From assembly GCF_029894165.1 (NCBI RefSeq), contig NZ_JARXXU010000001.1, forward strand, positions 62,001-126,000: a stretch of 64,000 bases of DNA, written 5' to 3'. Positions 63,892 to 64,000 of the stretch are shown in pieces (position 1 is the stretch's first letter; every line of letters begins with the position of its first letter). Origin of the DNA: Aurantimicrobium minutum. GTDB taxonomy: Bacteria; Actinomycetota; Actinomycetes; Actinomycetales; Microbacteriaceae. The position numbers and the translations under genes were made by a program. Under the pieces are notes generated by a model. It was not told the DNA's origin, made no database searches, and saw only the letters and a program-made list of their open reading frames with translations.

Positions 63892-64000
63892 ATGGCCTCT
63901 TCCACGATTGCCCGCGCAAGCACCCTGATGGCGGCTGGAACGACGGCGTCTCGTGTTCTGGGCTTTGTCAAAGCGATGGTGTTGGCCACCGCGATTGGTG
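63892..64000 (+). CDS. murJ: MurJ-like lipid II flippase (partial, N-terminus only)
   Basis: Only 36 codons are inside the window. They read SSTIARASTLMAAGTTASRV followed by LGFVKAMVLATAIG, the standard N-terminal helix of MurJ/MviN proteins, with the conserved SR-x-LGF. GGAAGGAAA lies 7-8 nt before ATG 63892. Its position beside femX and near the class A PBP supports a cell-wall role. Confidence 0.75.
   Translation, partial: MASSTIARASTLMAAGTTASRVLGFVKAMVLATAIG

Overview
The window is about 64 kb of an ordinary, densely packed actinobacterial chromosome, roughly 55% G+C by eye. Gene content points to Microbacteriaceae, perhaps one of the small-genome planktonic lineages (inference). The supporting marks are an acyl-CoA carboxylase with an epsilon subunit, an LpdA-type flavoprotein without redox cysteines, PonA2-like and Tad loci, and fructose PTS genes. 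From memory of Mycobacterium tuberculosis, gene order echoes two of its regions: purE-purK-gtrA-PH-birA-accD-accE-maf-accA...lpdA-punA-add-sdhCDAB (about Rv3275c-Rv3319) and holB-topA-tad-acs-ridA-ponA2-metallophosphoesterase (about Rv3644c-Rv3683). I see no transposon, phage, CRISPR array, rRNA or replication origin. One tRNA (Thr, anticodon CGT) and one FMN riboswitch are present.

Layout. 1-9.6 kb: mannose and cell-surface polymer genes (manA, two tandem O-antigen-ligase-like proteins, an LCP ligase, a GtrA flippase and a polyprenyl-phosphate sugar transferase), with an acyl-CoA dehydrogenase and purE/purK between them. 9.6-16.2 kb: biotin ligase and acyl-CoA carboxylase genes, plus Maf and an RNA methyltransferase. 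16.2-20.8 kb: a quinone-reductase-like flavoprotein, purine salvage (punA, add) and manC. 20.9-24.4 kb: sdhCDAB. 24.5-30.5 kb: a self-contained fructose PTS (ptsI divergent from a DeoR regulator, fruK, separate IIA, IIB and IIC genes, and HPr). 30.5-33.3 kb: yihY, exonuclease III, trpS. 33.3-37.0 kb: riboswitch-headed ribD-ribE-ribBA-ribH. 37-43.4 kb: an ABC exporter, an aldehyde dehydrogenase with a 46-residue membrane peptide gene behind it, and an MMPL transporter. 43.4-47.2 kb: tRNA-Thr, then a PCuAC/Dyp-peroxidase/CopC operon divergent from a BlaI repressor and an M56 protease. 47.2-53.4 kb: a secreted peptidase-like lipoprotein, holB, tmk, topA. 53.4-56.1 kb: a reduced Tad pilus locus. 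56.1-64 kb: acs, ridA, a DUF4177 gene, a class A PBP, a phosphoesterase, a FemX-type ligase and the start of murJ.

Regulation gives the most interesting signals. About fifteen genes have a TANNNT-type -10 hexamer ending exactly 6-7 nt before the start codon, which predicts leaderless mRNAs. Three divergent gene pairs appear to share symmetric -10 elements that fire both ways. Two TTCTAC-N5-GTAGAA operators sit on both candidate promoters between the copper operon and blaI. A CACTTTG/CAAAGTG dyad occurs upstream of both acs and the riboflavin operon. Five of ten convergent gene pairs overlap by exactly 4 nt at their stop codons, leaving no room for a terminator. No clearly new defence or biosynthetic system is visible; the copper/BlaI/M56 cluster is the best candidate for undescribed biology.
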